Assembly: GCF_040939455.1 (NCBI RefSeq)
Contig: NC_134108.1
Location: forward strand, 18,877,501-18,941,500
Direction: 5' to 3'
Source: Microcebus murinus
Taxonomy: Eukaryota > Chordata > Mammalia > Primates > Cheirogaleidae
Length of the DNA: 64,000 nucleotides
This document shows, piece after piece, positions 62,875-64,000 of this stretch. The translations under genes were made by a program, and so were the position numbers. Under the pieces are notes generated by a model. It saw only the letters and a program-made list of their open reading frames with translations. It did no database searches and was not told the DNA's origin. Position 1 is the first letter of the stretch. Each line of letters starts with the position of its first letter.

Positions 62875-64000
62875 GTTAGTTTAATCTTAACTGGGTTAAC
62901 CTCTTATTTGACATGAAGTAGTCCATTAATAATGCTGCTAAATTAATATCTTGTTGAGAAATTGACTATCTCCTAAAACTTACTAAATCAATATGATGAC
63001 AAATTTTTTAGTGATAATTAATGAAGAACTAGACTAGTTAGAATTGTTTGTCATGGTCACAGATTTACTGCAGCTTTTCTAGAACTAGATTAAAAGCTAA
63101 TATGGCAGAGGCCACTTCTGTTGCTTCAAGTGAGCAGTTCTGTACCATTACCACTCTCTCTCTCTTTTTTTTTTTTTTGTTTGAGTCTGTGTTACCATTT
63201 TCTAATTTGGGCTCCATCTGAAACATTTTTACCATGAAACAATGGAGGGAGCAAGAAGAAAATTTTTTGTCCTGCTTATAGTTGTCACTTTCTCAGCAGT
63301 TTTTTTCTTAGTATTTGATTGCTTCAGGTAGTACCTAATTAGAGATGAGAAAAAGTTAGTATGGGGTCATACTAGTAAGTTACCAATGAAATATTTGGGG
63401 GATAGAGAACATAATGGATGGATAAGGAAATGTCTTAGGCCAGAGTGAGATAAAAGTAGAATAGTAGATTTGATATTGTAGGTGGGGGGTACAGTACAAA
63501 GGAGTGATGCATACTGTATTAGAAACTTGAGCTGGAGAATTAGGGAGACCTAAACAAATCCAGTCTTCACCATTTTCCTCCTCTGGTAACCCTACTTTTG
63601 CCCAGCTTCTATTTGAGGCACTACTTAGTAGAAACCAGAAGGCATTACATATATCTTTGATTGAAGGTGTTTTTCATTTTAGAACACTTAAAATATGAAA
63701 CTGTATTTTATTAGGTCATTAAATATGAAATGTCCAATTTCGAATCCAAAGTGTAGTTTATTATATCTTAGACAAAAAGCAGTACAATTAATCAAAGTAT
63801 GTACCTAAACTATCAACACAGTTTGCCATTTTAATGGTAGCTTGTTTATGCCAGCAGTGAAGAAGCCTGGAGAGTGAATGGCAATGAAATCGCAAAAGGC
63901 GTTTTCCACATCCTGTTCAGAATTAAATATTTTTCCTTGCAAGAAGTGGTGCAAAGCCTGGAAGAAGTGGTAGTCAGTTGGTGCAAGGTCTGGTGAATAC
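62875..64000 (+). other. FBXO30: FBXO30 intron 2 (partial)
   Basis: Starts with GTTAGT, a donor with T instead of purine at +3. Reading through it would add 13 residues and a stop (62914-62916). The intron contains a CT/T-rich tract at about 63152-63180 and, from 63711, a mariner transposon. The acceptor and last exon lie beyond the right edge. 62917-63708 shows no other feature. Confidence 0.85.
63711..64000 (-). mobile_element. Mariner (Tc1/mariner) DNA transposon, 3' part, running off the window
   Basis: Reading the minus strand from the right edge, the frame encodes the C-terminal end of a mariner transposase. YSPDLAP holds the third catalytic Asp of the DD34D triad, followed by TDYHFFQALHHFLQGK and VENAF..F, then GINKLPLKWQ. 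A one-base deletion at about 63820-63821 shifts the frame, after which a typical CVDSLGTYFD ending and TAA (63788-63790) follow in another frame. The terminal repeat begins TTAGGTCATTAAATATG at 63711, directly after a TA (63709-63710), the normal mariner target. The first catalytic residues and the other terminal repeat are outside the window. It resembles the Hsmar1-like group more than Hsmar2; the subfamily is not certain. Confidence 0.88.

Overview
This is a vertebrate nuclear, mammalian-style window. About 51 kb of repeat-rich, AT-rich intergenic DNA leads into the 5' part of one protein-coding gene, FBXO30, on the + strand. The organism is most likely a strepsirrhine primate, probably a Malagasy lemur. 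The Alu-class SINEs have primate left and right arms, but their middle carries the linker 'attggccaacta...atatatagaaaaaattag', which is typical of lemur Alus, and one L1 3' end has a form I associate with strepsirrhines. That placement is inference from repeat sequence, not from a search.

Layout. At 1-19.9 kb there is no gene. The stretch holds L2, MIR, L1M, MLT1 and MLT2 LTRs, a MER5A-like hAT element, three Alus and microsatellites. At 20.75-21.97 kb lies a processed HMGN2 pseudogene with an 11-bp target-site duplication. At 22-51 kb there are more nested repeats: two MLT1A-like LTRs each split by an L1, an LTR inside a MIR, an Alu inside an antisense L1, and six Alus. Two non-repeat blocks here deserve a second look: a GC-rich block at 24.0-24.6 kb with a minus-strand open frame and polyadenylation signal, and a minus-strand hydrophobic ORF at 38.3-38.6 kb.

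At about 51.96-52.65 kb there is a CpG island that is the FBXO30 promoter and non-coding first exon (donor at 52373). Intron 1 runs for about 8.4 kb (52373-60818). The large FBXO30 coding exon (60819-62874) encodes the first 680 residues: a TRAF-type zinc finger near the N terminus, a Ser/Asp/Glu-rich middle and a C-terminal F-box. Intron 2 runs off the right edge; the last coding exon is not in the window. The right edge carries part of a mariner transposon on the minus strand, with the end of its transposase frame and one terminal inverted repeat.

No operons, CRISPR arrays, rRNA or tRNA genes were seen. I found no new molecular system. The leads are genome-evolution observations (the mariner copy, the HMGN2 retrocopy, nested insertions, a local duplication at 11.1/11.5 kb) and two unassigned open frames. 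Repeat family names come from remembered consensus sequences without a RepeatMasker run, so subfamily labels are approximate.
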